Assembly (NCBI RefSeq): GCF_001412655.1
Contig: NZ_CP012996.1
Span: forward strand, 1,488,001-1,552,000
DNA length: 64,000 bases
Direction: 5' to 3'
DNA from: Pedobacter sp. PACM 27299
GTDB taxonomy: Bacteria > Bacteroidota > Bacteroidia > Sphingobacteriales > Sphingobacteriaceae
Part shown: positions 36,301 to 44,825 of the stretch, piece by piece
Numbering within the stretch: position 1 is the stretch's first letter
How the letters are laid out: every line of letters starts with the position of its first letter
Made by a program: the position numbers and the translations under genes
The notes under the pieces: model-generated
Told to the model about the DNA's origin: nothing
Databases searched by the model: none
What the model saw: only the letters and a program-made list of their open reading frames with translations

Positions 36301-36454
36301 AGGCTTCTCAGTAGTTAACCTGTTCACATTTGGTTCCTACACGGGTTATGATCCCGAAGTCAGCTCCTCAACCAATGCATTGGCGGTTGGTATAGACCGG
36401 GGATCTTTCCCAAGAACCAGAACCTATAATTTATCATTGAACTTTAGTCTTTAA
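33362..36454 (+). CDS. SusC/RagA-family TonB-linked outer membrane protein
   Basis: This is a complete 1030-residue SusC. It has a signal peptide (about 1-21, AFAQ), a carboxypeptidase-regulatory-like domain (about 30-108, GVSIRVQGTDKGTATDKNGKF), a TonB-box-like region, a plug (about 120-240, with LQGKIAGLQITSNSGEPG and PLYIVDGVPI) and a 22-strand barrel to the C-terminal Leu-Ser-Leu end. It imports oligosaccharides with the SusD encoded 4 bp downstream. Context with GH16, two GH20 enzymes, nagA and nagB points to a GlcNAc-containing glycan. An operator-like site precedes it. Confidence 0.97.
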   Translation: MKKIYLMAMMVAFSMLSAFAQVNPDKGTGFTLTGQVTDAKTNESLIGVSIRVQGTDKGTATDKNGKFSLGVNPGAVILVSYIGYQNQTVNVGDRKTLDIKLAESGKQLSEVTINVGYGTQKVKEVTGAVGSISAKQMDNHALGDVNSSLQGKIAGLQITSNSGEPGAGATVRIRGASSVNGSSQPLYIVDGVPINADTYGGGLVDDASTFSPLADLNPQDIESVEVLKDGTASIYGSRASNGVIIITTKSGKNAKKPEIQFSANGSIADITRKIGVLNAPQFRSAFIDAIYNFTGAQTTKVSVIDSLHPYYNKSNNWQDLMYRTAYQYKADVSVKGASKDNNMNYFVSAGYKDIDPIIINTKFKQAYGSAKVYYTVNKTISGNTNFNVSTNDYNRILSGLSNQSAIYQALSTMPVYSPYDPITGQLIPLLEGSKPNPIAISELAANKINRWRMFGNQDLRFKIIKGLEFKTTLGFDYSNTEETNFTPQTLLPQGQISSSYLTTGKNYSLINENTLNYRTTLSKDHNLTFLLGQSYQKFTDNTVNVIGRGLIDATITSINGTSVVSLYNQNIEEHSLLSYFTRANYDYKGKYLFSAVMRADGSSRFGADNRFGYFPSFSAGWRLSEEDWFKKISFVSDAKIRGSYGVTGNQSIGNYAWQGSLTSVGTYLGNVAIVSNGVPNASLKWETTKQSNLGVDLSFLNDRIRFTADAYLKKTTGLLFDVAVPGTTGYSTVPANFGSLENKGLEFTLSTVNIDKEFKWNSTFTFSLNRNKVLSLPGNQDYRPNIYNMARVGEAAGVFYGLKAKGVYAYDTDNVYKRDAGGAVVPYRQGSANGSIYKGGDVIWEDVNGDGIINDSDLQVIGDPNPDFTGGFQNEFSYKNFTLSTLITYSFGNDVFNEVKRNLDATPYDQNFTTDQLRRWRKPGDVTDVPRLVKTDPMLNNAISSRFVEDGSFIRIQNVALNYRIPAKTLSRLKVSNATIGFSVVNLFTFGSYTGYDPEVSSSTNALAVGIDRGSFPRTRTYNLSLNFSL

Positions 36455-36458
36455 TATT

Positions 36459-37916
36459 ATGAAACGAAAAGATTATAAAATATACAGCATCATGCTGATC
36501 ACATTGATTTTCTTATCCAGCTGTAAGAAGGCATTAGAAATCGATCCGACCACTTCTTATTCCAGTTCTAATTTCTGGACGGAAACCCCTCAGGCAACAG
36601 CAGCTTTGTATGGTGCATATAACCTTTTACAAGGAGCCATGGCACCGGAATCTGTTTTATACGGAGAAGGAAGAGCGGATAATGTGGTGATCAATCCATT
36701 AGCATTGAGCTCACAAACCTTAAACCTGTTAACGAATAACCTAAACTCAAGTCTGCCGATCACAAACTGGAGTGGTATCTATCAAGTGCTGAATCAAAGT
36801 AATTTAATTCTAAAGAACACGCGGGAGATGAAGGCGAAAGGATTATATGCGGGGAAAGATGCAGAATACAATAGTGTAAGAGGGCAGGCTTTCGCTATTC
36901 GAGCATTCTGTTATTTTTACATGACCCGTATCTGGGGCAAATTGCCTATAGTAACTGAACCGTTTTTAGATGCGAAACAAAATGTAAGCATTGCACGTTC
37001 CGATACGGCTGCGGTGTATGCACAAATTCAGTCAGATCTTGATTCGGCAGCATTGGCGCCAATCCCTGCATCGTATACCACAAGTTCAGCAACCAGAGCT
37101 CAATTTACAATGGGGGCAGTAAATGCCTTGTATACTGATTTTTATATGTGGCGTCATCAATATGAGAATGCATTGGTGGCTTCACAGAAAATCCTGACGA
37201 ACTCTACCTATTCACTAGCGGCACTTTACAGTGCATCATCTACTGTAGATTATAATATAAATCCAGCATTAATAGACAATACTGCTTATGCGCAGATGTT
37301 TACTAAAGGGTTTTCTAATGAATCTATATTTGAAATCGATTACAACTTCGCAGAGCGGGCCACGCGATCATTTTTAATTACCGTTTATGGTGACCTTGGC
37401 TTTCAGCCTTTTTTCAAAGCCAGTGGTTACCTGTCCAGCAAATTCAGTTCAACAGATTTACGCTCTAAAGTTAATTTTGATACCAATTCAGGTATTGTTA
37501 AATTCTTTGAGAAATCGGGTTTCGTTCGTGGTACGCAGGACGACAAGAACATCATCGTCTATCGTTTAGCCGATATCATATTGTTACGTGCTGAAGCATT
37601 GAATAGAACCGGCAATATTCCCGGAGCAATGGCACTCGTGAATCAAATTAGAGCCAGAGCTGGAGCAACCGCTTATACAGAAGCTTCCTACAATGGATTG
37701 ACTACTGATCAAATAGAAGACCTCATCCTTGACGAACGTGCGAGAGAGCTTTGTTACGAAGGAAAACGATGGTTTGACCTGGTACGCACAGGCAAAGCTA
37801 TTAAAGTTATGGGGCCAATCAATGGATTGAGTCAAGCCGAAAATTTCCTTTGGCCATTGAGCCTTACCGAAATCAGGTTAAACCCGCTATTGGATCAAAA
37901 TTCATATTATCAATAA
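36459..37916 (+). CDS. SusD/RagB-family glycan-binding lipoprotein
   Basis: 485 residues, with lipobox FLSSCKK (Cys near residue 22). SusD features include YGAYNLLQGA near 48, the RGQAFAIRAFCYFYMTRIWG helix near 143 (typical of SusD position) and the C-terminal DERARELCYEGKRWFDLVRTG stretch. It forms the surface lid of the SusC transporter encoded 4 bp upstream. It is followed after 12 bp by a lipoprotein in the place where SusE/SusF-type binding proteins usually lie. Confidence 0.97.
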   Translation: MKRKDYKIYSIMLITLIFLSSCKKALEIDPTTSYSSSNFWTETPQATAALYGAYNLLQGAMAPESVLYGEGRADNVVINPLALSSQTLNLLTNNLNSSLPITNWSGIYQVLNQSNLILKNTREMKAKGLYAGKDAEYNSVRGQAFAIRAFCYFYMTRIWGKLPIVTEPFLDAKQNVSIARSDTAAVYAQIQSDLDSAALAPIPASYTTSSATRAQFTMGAVNALYTDFYMWRHQYENALVASQKILTNSTYSLAALYSASSTVDYNINPALIDNTAYAQMFTKGFSNESIFEIDYNFAERATRSFLITVYGDLGFQPFFKASGYLSSKFSSTDLRSKVNFDTNSGIVKFFEKSGFVRGTQDDKNIIVYRLADIILLRAEALNRTGNIPGAMALVNQIRARAGATAYTEASYNGLTTDQIEDLILDERARELCYEGKRWFDLVRTGKAIKVMGPINGLSQAENFLWPLSLTEIRLNPLLDQNSYYQ

Positions 37917-37928
37917 AAATATTTAAAG

Positions 37929-39437
37929 ATGAAAAAACTAAATCTTTACCCAAAAGTCATTTTTCTCTGCATGTGTATGCTCACAATTATGGGTTGTGGC
38001 AAACTCGAATTATTGAAAAATGAAGATAGTGATGGAGCCGATGCTGGAGCTAACCTCAAGGCCCAAACCATACAGCAGTTTTTGCTGGAAGACCACAGCT
38101 CAGATTTAACAGAACTTGACCTCTTTGCTTCGGCAGTGAAACGTGCAGGGCTGATGGATATGCTGGGGAAAACGGACGATCATACCGTGGTATTCTTAAC
38201 CAACCCAGGAGTTAAACAACTTCTGGCAACGATAGGCTACACTACTGTTAATGATGTCCCTCCAGTAATTCTCAAAAACTTGTTGGGTGATCTGATCACC
38301 AAAGGCAAATTAAAGTCCACTGATCTTAATATCGATGAGACCAGGAAAATAGAAACCATTAATGGAAACTATATTTATTACTCCAGGAAATCGAACGCAT
38401 CCGATCAATATGTGCTGACGATTAACCAGAATCCAACATTGGGCTCAACAGCAGCTCTGGTAAGGTCGCAGGATCTGGAATTTAACAACGGAGTGGCTCA
38501 AGTTACCGCACAGTTTACTTTCTACAGATTGTTAGACGATAAACCAGATGAAGCAGATCCAGGAGGCAATGTGATTACTCAAAAAATCAATGTAGCTAAA
38601 GACGTTTACATTCGTGGCGGTTCTGGCAATTCGAATGCGAATTTCAACGATTTGGCAACCATAGATTTAAAAGCGGTCAGCAATGCTGATGCTACTGTTG
38701 GTCGGATTGGGGTAATGCAGTTCCCATTGGAAAAACCAACCTTTGGCGACAAAATTGGTGCAGCAAGAATGTATGTCTATGTTTACAATACAGGCTTAAC
38801 ACCTACCACCACCTTCTCATTTTCTGCGCATTTGGGAGAAAATAAAGATTGGGCGGAAACTGCCATTACCTGGAACAATGCACCGACTCATAATTCCGTT
38901 CCAATTTCCACCTTACCTATTCCTGGGGGAACTACCGGATGGGTTTCTTTTGATGTGACCTCCGCAGTGAGTCAGCTGTACGCAAATAATCAAACCTTTA
39001 TCAATGTATTCCTAAAACATAATGTTGACAACTTCATTAAGCTTCGCCCAAGGGAATTTTCGGCAGGAGCTTTCAGTTCCTATCTCAGCATCAGTTCTCC
39101 ACCACAGACACTATTGAAGCTAGGTCTGGTAAATGTGCTGAATGTTTCTGCCCTTGAGCAGATTGCACCTTTAACACTGGCTAACCTGAAAATGGAAGGA
39201 ACAATTGACAATAACATTACCTACACGGTAAAACAGGTTCCAACAGCTGGTTTCTTAGTGAAATATGGGATTCCGCTTGCTGCAAATGCTTCTTTTTCGC
39301 AAGCTGATCTTGCAAAAGGAGCAATTAAATACCTATACGGCGGATCAGGCAGTACGGATAAAATCATTTTTGAAGCTAGAGACCATAATGGTGGTTACTT
39401 TGAATCACAACTGAGCCTGGATGTTGCCATTAAATAA
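37929..39437 (+). CDS. Surface lipoprotein with fasciclin-, CBM96- and cadherin-like regions
   Basis: This 502-residue protein has lipobox IMGCGK (Cys near 23). The first third (about 45-200) resembles a fasciclin fold (DLFASAVKRAGLMDML, HTVVFLTNP, a late RSQDLEFNNGVAQV). The middle (about 215-385) resembles the CBM96/disaggregatase-related domain (KDVYIRGGSGNSNANF, WAETAITWNNAP, WVSFDVTSAV). The end (about 395-502) resembles a cadherin/CSPG-type repeat (ITYTVKQVPTAG, DKIIFEARDHNGG). Its position after susD suggests a surface glycan-binding protein. Domain names are from pattern only. Confidence 0.7.
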   Translation: MKKLNLYPKVIFLCMCMLTIMGCGKLELLKNEDSDGADAGANLKAQTIQQFLLEDHSSDLTELDLFASAVKRAGLMDMLGKTDDHTVVFLTNPGVKQLLATIGYTTVNDVPPVILKNLLGDLITKGKLKSTDLNIDETRKIETINGNYIYYSRKSNASDQYVLTINQNPTLGSTAALVRSQDLEFNNGVAQVTAQFTFYRLLDDKPDEADPGGNVITQKINVAKDVYIRGGSGNSNANFNDLATIDLKAVSNADATVGRIGVMQFPLEKPTFGDKIGAARMYVYVYNTGLTPTTTFSFSAHLGENKDWAETAITWNNAPTHNSVPISTLPIPGGTTGWVSFDVTSAVSQLYANNQTFINVFLKHNVDNFIKLRPREFSAGAFSSYLSISSPPQTLLKLGLVNVLNVSALEQIAPLTLANLKMEGTIDNNITYTVKQVPTAGFLVKYGIPLAANASFSQADLAKGAIKYLYGGSGSTDKIIFEARDHNGGYFESQLSLDVAIK

Positions 39438-39487
39438 ACCCTGTCTGGTATTTGCTTAAACCAATATTCGGAATAAAAATAAATATT

Positions 39488-41035
39488 ATGAAAAGAACAG
39501 TATTTCTTGTGATGCTTTTAACTTCAATTTTTGGTTATGCAAAAGCATTTCAAAATGAGCTAAATGATCCGGTTTCCCCATTTTCAGTAAGAGGATTTCA
39601 CCTCGATCTACGTATTCAGGCCATCCCTATGCCGGCATTAAAAAAGCTTGCATCACAATTGGTGGAGGGCGGTATCAATACCCTAGTGATGGAATGGGAG
39701 GCTACCTATCCTTTTCAGGAAGAACCTTTGATCCCTAATCGTTTTGCTTATACAAGAGAAGAAGTAAAGGATTTTATTGCCTACTGTAATTCCATAAAAT
39801 TGGAGGTTATTCCACTTCAGCAAAGTTTCGGACATGTGGAATATATTCTTAGAAATCCTAAATACAAAGACCTGAGAGAAGATCAGAAAGATTACTCTCA
39901 GGTGAATCCAATTCGAGAAGCCGAAGCTAAAAAGCTTTTCACGACGCTTTACAAGGATCTGATTGCTACGCATAATTCTCCTTATATCCATATTGGTGGT
40001 GATGAAACCTATCTTTTAGGACACTCAGAAGAATCTAAAAAGAAAATTAAAGCAGTTGGTATCGGAAGACTATACGGCGATTATATCAAAATGCTTTGCG
40101 AGGTGGTAGTGGGATTGGGTAAAAGGCCGGTTCTTTGGGCAGATATCGCTTTGAAATATCCAGAGGCATTGAAAGGATTGCCAAAAGAAACCGTTTTTAT
40201 TGATTGGAATTACGGATGGGACATCAATATGTTTGGCGACCATGAGAAGTTGATGAAGAGTGGGTTTGAGGTATGGGGAGCACCTGCAATCAGGAGTCAT
40301 CCAGATAATTACTTCCTTACTCAATGGGGGAAACACTTTAAAAATATCTCTGATTTTGTGCCATTGGCAAAGAAACTGGGGTATAAAGGCATCATTATGA
40401 CTTCCTGGTCGACTTCTGGATTGTATGCTCCAGTATTCGAAACCACCAGAGATATCGTAGATCTTTATGCAATCCGTCGTGTTTATCCCATCAGTGGATT
40501 TAATATGCTGATTGCGGCCTTTATTGAATCTATAAAATCCGAAAAAGCATTAGATGCTGAAAACTTCATTTACAGGTATGCCAAATCGCAATATGGCCTT
40601 GATGAAAACGATGCTAAGGTGTTTTGGAAAGCCGTTTCAGCTGTTCCTTTCGAGATTACACAGGGAAAACCTATCCATACCGATTTAAGCATTGGTCAAA
40701 TGCTGGATAGTACTAGAAACGCAGCACTTACCCTCGGGAAACTGAAGCCGGTTAAAAATGCAAAAGAGTTCGAACATTACCGCTTAATGGCTGCTATTCG
40801 AGTACAATACCTGACATACCAGTCGATAGAATCCAGGGCAAATGCACCCGAAATGGATGCTGAAAAACTTAAGCCATTAATTGAGGAACTGGAAGCATTA
40901 CGTACCAGGGAACTGGACAAGAAGTTTATCGCAGCCAATTCTGAGGTGATGTATCCTTCAGAGATTGCACAGGAAAATGAACTAAGGAGCGCAAAAATCC
41001 GCGTATTGCTGGACAGGTTGAAAAGAGTTAAATAA
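39488..41035 (+). CDS. GH20-type beta-N-acetylhexosaminidase, compact form
   Basis: 515 residues from the ATG at 39488, chosen for the signal peptide MKRTVFLVMLLTSIFGYAKA; the frame is open from 39452. It has a TIM-barrel GH20 catalytic domain only: GFHLDLR at 37-42, LVMEWE near 66, QSFGHVEYI near 112, and YIHIGGDE with Asp172/Glu173 as the substrate-assisted catalytic pair. It lacks the GH20b and chitobiase domains of the next enzyme and resembles the HexD-like branch. It releases terminal GlcNAc or GalNAc, probably in the periplasm. Part of the susC operon. Confidence 0.85.
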   Translation: MKRTVFLVMLLTSIFGYAKAFQNELNDPVSPFSVRGFHLDLRIQAIPMPALKKLASQLVEGGINTLVMEWEATYPFQEEPLIPNRFAYTREEVKDFIAYCNSIKLEVIPLQQSFGHVEYILRNPKYKDLREDQKDYSQVNPIREAEAKKLFTTLYKDLIATHNSPYIHIGGDETYLLGHSEESKKKIKAVGIGRLYGDYIKMLCEVVVGLGKRPVLWADIALKYPEALKGLPKETVFIDWNYGWDINMFGDHEKLMKSGFEVWGAPAIRSHPDNYFLTQWGKHFKNISDFVPLAKKLGYKGIIMTSWSTSGLYAPVFETTRDIVDLYAIRRVYPISGFNMLIAAFIESIKSEKALDAENFIYRYAKSQYGLDENDAKVFWKAVSAVPFEITQGKPIHTDLSIGQMLDSTRNAALTLGKLKPVKNAKEFEHYRLMAAIRVQYLTYQSIESRANAPEMDAEKLKPLIEELEALRTRELDKKFIAANSEVMYPSEIAQENELRSAKIRVLLDRLKRVK

Positions 41036-41066
41036 CCCTACTTATCTATCATTAAAGAAAAGAAAA

Positions 41067-43655
41067 TTGTATAAAATAATCTATAGTTACGTACTGCTGA
41101 TGCTGTTTATTGGAACAGCTGGCCATGCGGCTAAGCAACAGTATTCAACACCAGATCAGCTGGAAATTGGCTGGCAGGTTTACGAAAATCATTATCTGGG
41201 TAAAGATCAGACACTTTTTTCAATTAGCATTAATAACCATGCAAAGCAGCCCTTTCCAAAAACAGGTTGGAAAATATATTTTAACCTGGGAAAAAGAGTG
41301 ACCACAGTCTCCGGAACACAGCAGCTTGAAATAAAGCATGTAAATGGTGGCCTTTATTATATTTCTCCAGGTAAGGACTTTAAGTCGCTTGCGCCTGGAG
41401 AAAACCTGGATCAACAGTTTATTTCCAATTCCTGGGTAGTGAATAGCAGTGATGCACCACAAGGATTTTACTTGGTATGGGATAATTCTCCGGGTACTGG
41501 CATCCCTTTAAAGGAGGTTAAAATCTCCACTCCGAAGGATCAGCATAAAATGGATAGGTTTGCTGGAGACAAGGAGTTAACCCAAGCACAGCTTTACCTG
41601 TCGAACGAACGTGGCAAAACTGGAAATAGCAGTCTGCCAAAAATATTCCCAACACCACTTTCTTACACAGAAACACCGGGCCATTTTAAATTGGATCATA
41701 GCGTTACTTTAGTATCAGATCCTGACTTTGACAATGAAGCGCAATTGTTTGCGGAGGAGCTGAAATCGATAACCGGAAAAAGACCTTTAGTCTCCAATAG
41801 TCCAAAAAATCCGGGAACAATCAGGCTTAAAAGAGATGCTGCTATTAAAAAAGACGAATATAGTCTAAAGGTAAGTCCAGCTGGCATTATAATTTCTGCC
41901 AATGGCCCTAAGGAAATTCATTACGGCATTCAATCATTAAAAGTGATGCTGGATCCCTCAGCCTATGCTGATCAGGGAAAAAAGAAGGCACTACTGGTAA
42001 AGTGTGTAACAGTGGTGGATCGTCCTGCTTTCGGATTTAGGGCAATTATGCTGGATGTCGCTAGAAATTTTCAGTCTAAAGAAGAAGTCATGAAGCTGAT
42101 TGATTTATTGTCATTGTACAAACTCACTACGCTTCACCTCCATCTCAATGACGATGAAGGCTGGAGATTACAGATCAATGCTTTGCCCGAACTGACTAGT
42201 GTGGGGGCGCAACGTGGACATGGATTAAATGAACAGGAAAGCCTGATGCCTGCTTATGGATCTGGTCCGATTGCTGGGCAACCCTCTGGAAGTGGCTTTT
42301 ATTCAAGGGCAGACTTTATTGAGATCTTAAAATATGCCGCAAGAAGGCACATCAATATTATCCCGGAAATTGAAACACCTGGTCATGCCCGTGCCGCGAT
42401 CGTGTCCATGCAGGCCAGATACAATAAAATTATAAAATCAGGTGATACCCTAAAAGCAAAACAATATCTGCTCAGAGATATGGCAGATTCTTCAGTTTAC
42501 CGTTCTGTACAGCAATGGAATGATCATGTGATGGATGTTTCTATGCCCTCCGTATACAACTTCCTGGAAACTGTTACAGATGAAATAATTGAGATCTATA
42601 AACTGGCCGGCGCGCCATTGCAGACCATACATTATGGTGGAGATGAAGTGCCTGCAGGGGTATGGACAGGATCTCCATCTGTGAATGCATGTAAAGCAAC
42701 GCATCCGGAAGTGAAAAATGCTGCTGATCTTTGGGACTATTTTTTCAGTCGCATTGCAGCCATGCTGGATAAAAGGAAATTATACCTTTCTGGATGGGAA
42801 GAAACGGCATTGCGGAAATCAACTGTTGCCGGTGAAAAAAAATGGCAGCCTAATCCGCTGTTCCTCGACAGAAACTTTCATGTGAATGTATGGAATAACA
42901 TGTCGGGCAATGAAGACCTGGCGTATAGACTGGCAAATTCAGGATATAAGGTCATACTTTCATTTGTGACCAATTTCTATTTTGATATGGCCTATGTCCG
43001 TGAGTTTGATGAGCCAGGATTCAATTGGGGTGGTTTCATCAATTTGGAACAAGCCTATAAATTTATTCCTTTTGATTACCTGAAAAACCAGCATACGGAT
43101 TATGTGAATAGGCCATTGCCTAAATCAATGCTCCAGCAATTTGAACCATTAACCGAAGTCGGCAAGCAAAATATATACGGTATTCAAGGACTTTTATGGA
43201 CTGAAACGGTAAAAACTGCTGAGCGATTGGAGTACATGTATTTACCAAGGCTTCTGGCTTTGTCTGAAAGAGCATGGGCTTCCACACCGGCATGGGCAAC
43301 GATGCCAGATACTTTAAAAGCGAAGCAATTGTATGAGGCCAACTGGTATCAGTTCAGTTCATCTGTGAGACGGGAGCTGAACCGCCTGGATCACTATGCC
43401 GGAGGCTTTGAATATCGGATACCTACGCCAGCAATTATGCTGCGGGATGGAATGGTTTCTGCCAATACGGATGTTCCCGGATTTAAAATTTACTATACTA
43501 CAGACGGATCCACTCCAACTGTAAAAAGTAAACGCTATCAACAACCAGTTCCCCACTTAAAAGGACTTCGTTTCCGTGCATTTAATGAGATCGGAAGAGG
43601 AGGGGAAGTTGCGAAAAATAACACTGAAGAAAATGGAAAAGATCAAGCTATATAA
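41067..43655 (+). CDS. Chitobiase-type beta-N-acetylhexosaminidase (GH20)
   Basis: 862 residues with a TTG start at 41067, chosen because it gives a complete signal peptide MYKIIYSYVLLMLFIGTAGHA; the next ATG (41100) would remove half of it. Order: chitobiase N-terminal carbohydrate-binding domain (about 28-160), GH20b domain (about 185-320), GH20 barrel (about 322-720, with LHLHLNDDEGWR, IPEIETPGHARA and HYGGDE, Asp526/Glu527) and a C-terminal chitobiase immunoglobulin-like domain. It splits chitobiose-type ends to GlcNAc. It overlaps nagA by 23 bp. Confidence 0.95.
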   Translation: MYKIIYSYVLLMLFIGTAGHAAKQQYSTPDQLEIGWQVYENHYLGKDQTLFSISINNHAKQPFPKTGWKIYFNLGKRVTTVSGTQQLEIKHVNGGLYYISPGKDFKSLAPGENLDQQFISNSWVVNSSDAPQGFYLVWDNSPGTGIPLKEVKISTPKDQHKMDRFAGDKELTQAQLYLSNERGKTGNSSLPKIFPTPLSYTETPGHFKLDHSVTLVSDPDFDNEAQLFAEELKSITGKRPLVSNSPKNPGTIRLKRDAAIKKDEYSLKVSPAGIIISANGPKEIHYGIQSLKVMLDPSAYADQGKKKALLVKCVTVVDRPAFGFRAIMLDVARNFQSKEEVMKLIDLLSLYKLTTLHLHLNDDEGWRLQINALPELTSVGAQRGHGLNEQESLMPAYGSGPIAGQPSGSGFYSRADFIEILKYAARRHINIIPEIETPGHARAAIVSMQARYNKIIKSGDTLKAKQYLLRDMADSSVYRSVQQWNDHVMDVSMPSVYNFLETVTDEIIEIYKLAGAPLQTIHYGGDEVPAGVWTGSPSVNACKATHPEVKNAADLWDYFFSRIAAMLDKRKLYLSGWEETALRKSTVAGEKKWQPNPLFLDRNFHVNVWNNMSGNEDLAYRLANSGYKVILSFVTNFYFDMAYVREFDEPGFNWGGFINLEQAYKFIPFDYLKNQHTDYVNRPLPKSMLQQFEPLTEVGKQNIYGIQGLLWTETVKTAERLEYMYLPRLLALSERAWASTPAWATMPDTLKAKQLYEANWYQFSSSVRRELNRLDHYAGGFEYRIPTPAIMLRDGMVSANTDVPGFKIYYTTDGSTPTVKSKRYQQPVPHLKGLRFRAFNEIGRGGEVAKNNTEENGKDQAI

Positions 43656-44820
43656 TGGTAAAATAATTACTCCCCATCGTACGATTAATGGGGGCTGTAT
43701 CATTATCGAAGGAGGAAAGATATTGGAGGTCAGCACTGCTGATATTCCTGTTGAAGATGCGCTGGAAATAAATGCAATGGGCAATTATATTGCACCTGGA
43801 TTTATTGATTTGCATGTTCATGGTGGGGGGGGGCACGATTTTATGGATAACGAGCCTGAGGGTTATTTAGCCATTGCAGCACTACATGCCAAACATGGTA
43901 CAACAGCACTCATGCCTACTACATTGAGTAGTGAGCATCAGGATTTAATGGATACTTTAAGTGTATATGAAACTGCCAATGCCAGAAATGTGAATGGTGC
44001 ACAGTTTATAGGGATACACATTGAGGGGCCGTATTTCTCCATGGAACAGCGAGGAGCACAAGACCCAAGATATATCAGAGCGCCGGTTCCGGCAGAATAT
44101 CAGGAGATCATTGCCAGTTCCAGGTCTATTAAACGCTGGAGTGCTGCACCGGAGCTTAGAGGGGCCCTGGAATTTGCGCAATACCTTAGCGAAAGAGGGA
44201 TTTTACCCTCCATTGCACATACCAATGCGATATATGAAGAAGTATTGCCGGCATTTGAAAAAGGTTTCAGACATGCGACACATTTTTATTCCTGTATGTC
44301 GGGGGTTTCCAGGCGAAATGCATACCGTTATGCAGGAGTAATAGAAAGTGCTTATCTGCTGGATGCGATGACTGTAGAAATCATCGCAGATGGGATTCAT
44401 CTTCCAGCACCATTACTCAAGCTGGTACTCAAAATAAAAGGGGCAGACCGAACTGCGTTGGTTACTGATGCGATGCGCGCAGCGGGTATGCCGCCAGGGC
44501 CAAGTATTCTTGGTAGCCGACGCGATGGTCTGGAGGTGATTGTGGAGGATAATGTGGCTAAACTAAAAGACAGGACTGCCTTTGCAGGTAGTGTGGCTAC
44601 GATGGATAGGTTGGTAAGAAACATGGTAACCATGGCTGAGGCTACATTGGAAGATGCGGTTAAAATGGCTTCCCTTAGCCCGGCAAATATCATCGGTATT
44701 GGCGATCGAAAAGGATCGCTGGTAGCAGGCAAAGATGCAGATGTCGTTATTTTCGATGAGGAAATAAATATTTTGCGAACGATGGTGGCTGGAAAAAGTA
44801 TATATGAAAAATTAATTTAA
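43633..44820 (+). CDS. nagA: N-acetylglucosamine-6-phosphate deacetylase
   Basis: About 395 residues from ATG 43633, which begins MEKIKLYNGKIITP as in NagA; the frame is open further upstream inside the GH20 gene. Amidohydrolase motifs: GFIDLHVHGGGGHDFMD (near 56), IGIHIEGPYFS (near 124), THFYSCMSG (near 217), LVTDAMRAAGMPPG (near 277) and the C-terminal GSLVAGKDADVVIFD. It deacetylates GlcNAc-6-phosphate in the cytosol, feeding nagB, which follows 5 bp later. The kinase that would supply its substrate is not in this cluster. Confidence 0.96.
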   Translation: MEKIKLYNGKIITPHRTINGGCIIIEGGKILEVSTADIPVEDALEINAMGNYIAPGFIDLHVHGGGGHDFMDNEPEGYLAIAALHAKHGTTALMPTTLSSEHQDLMDTLSVYETANARNVNGAQFIGIHIEGPYFSMEQRGAQDPRYIRAPVPAEYQEIIASSRSIKRWSAAPELRGALEFAQYLSERGILPSIAHTNAIYEEVLPAFEKGFRHATHFYSCMSGVSRRNAYRYAGVIESAYLLDAMTVEIIADGIHLPAPLLKLVLKIKGADRTALVTDAMRAAGMPPGPSILGSRRDGLEVIVEDNVAKLKDRTAFAGSVATMDRLVRNMVTMAEATLEDAVKMASLSPANIIGIGDRKGSLVAGKDADVVIFDEEINILRTMVAGKSIYEKLI

Positions 44821-44825
44821 AACGA

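Noticed and set aside
39452..39487. Earlier start for the compact GH20 gene
   Set aside because: The open frame begins before the ATG at 39488, but only that ATG gives a clean signal peptide.
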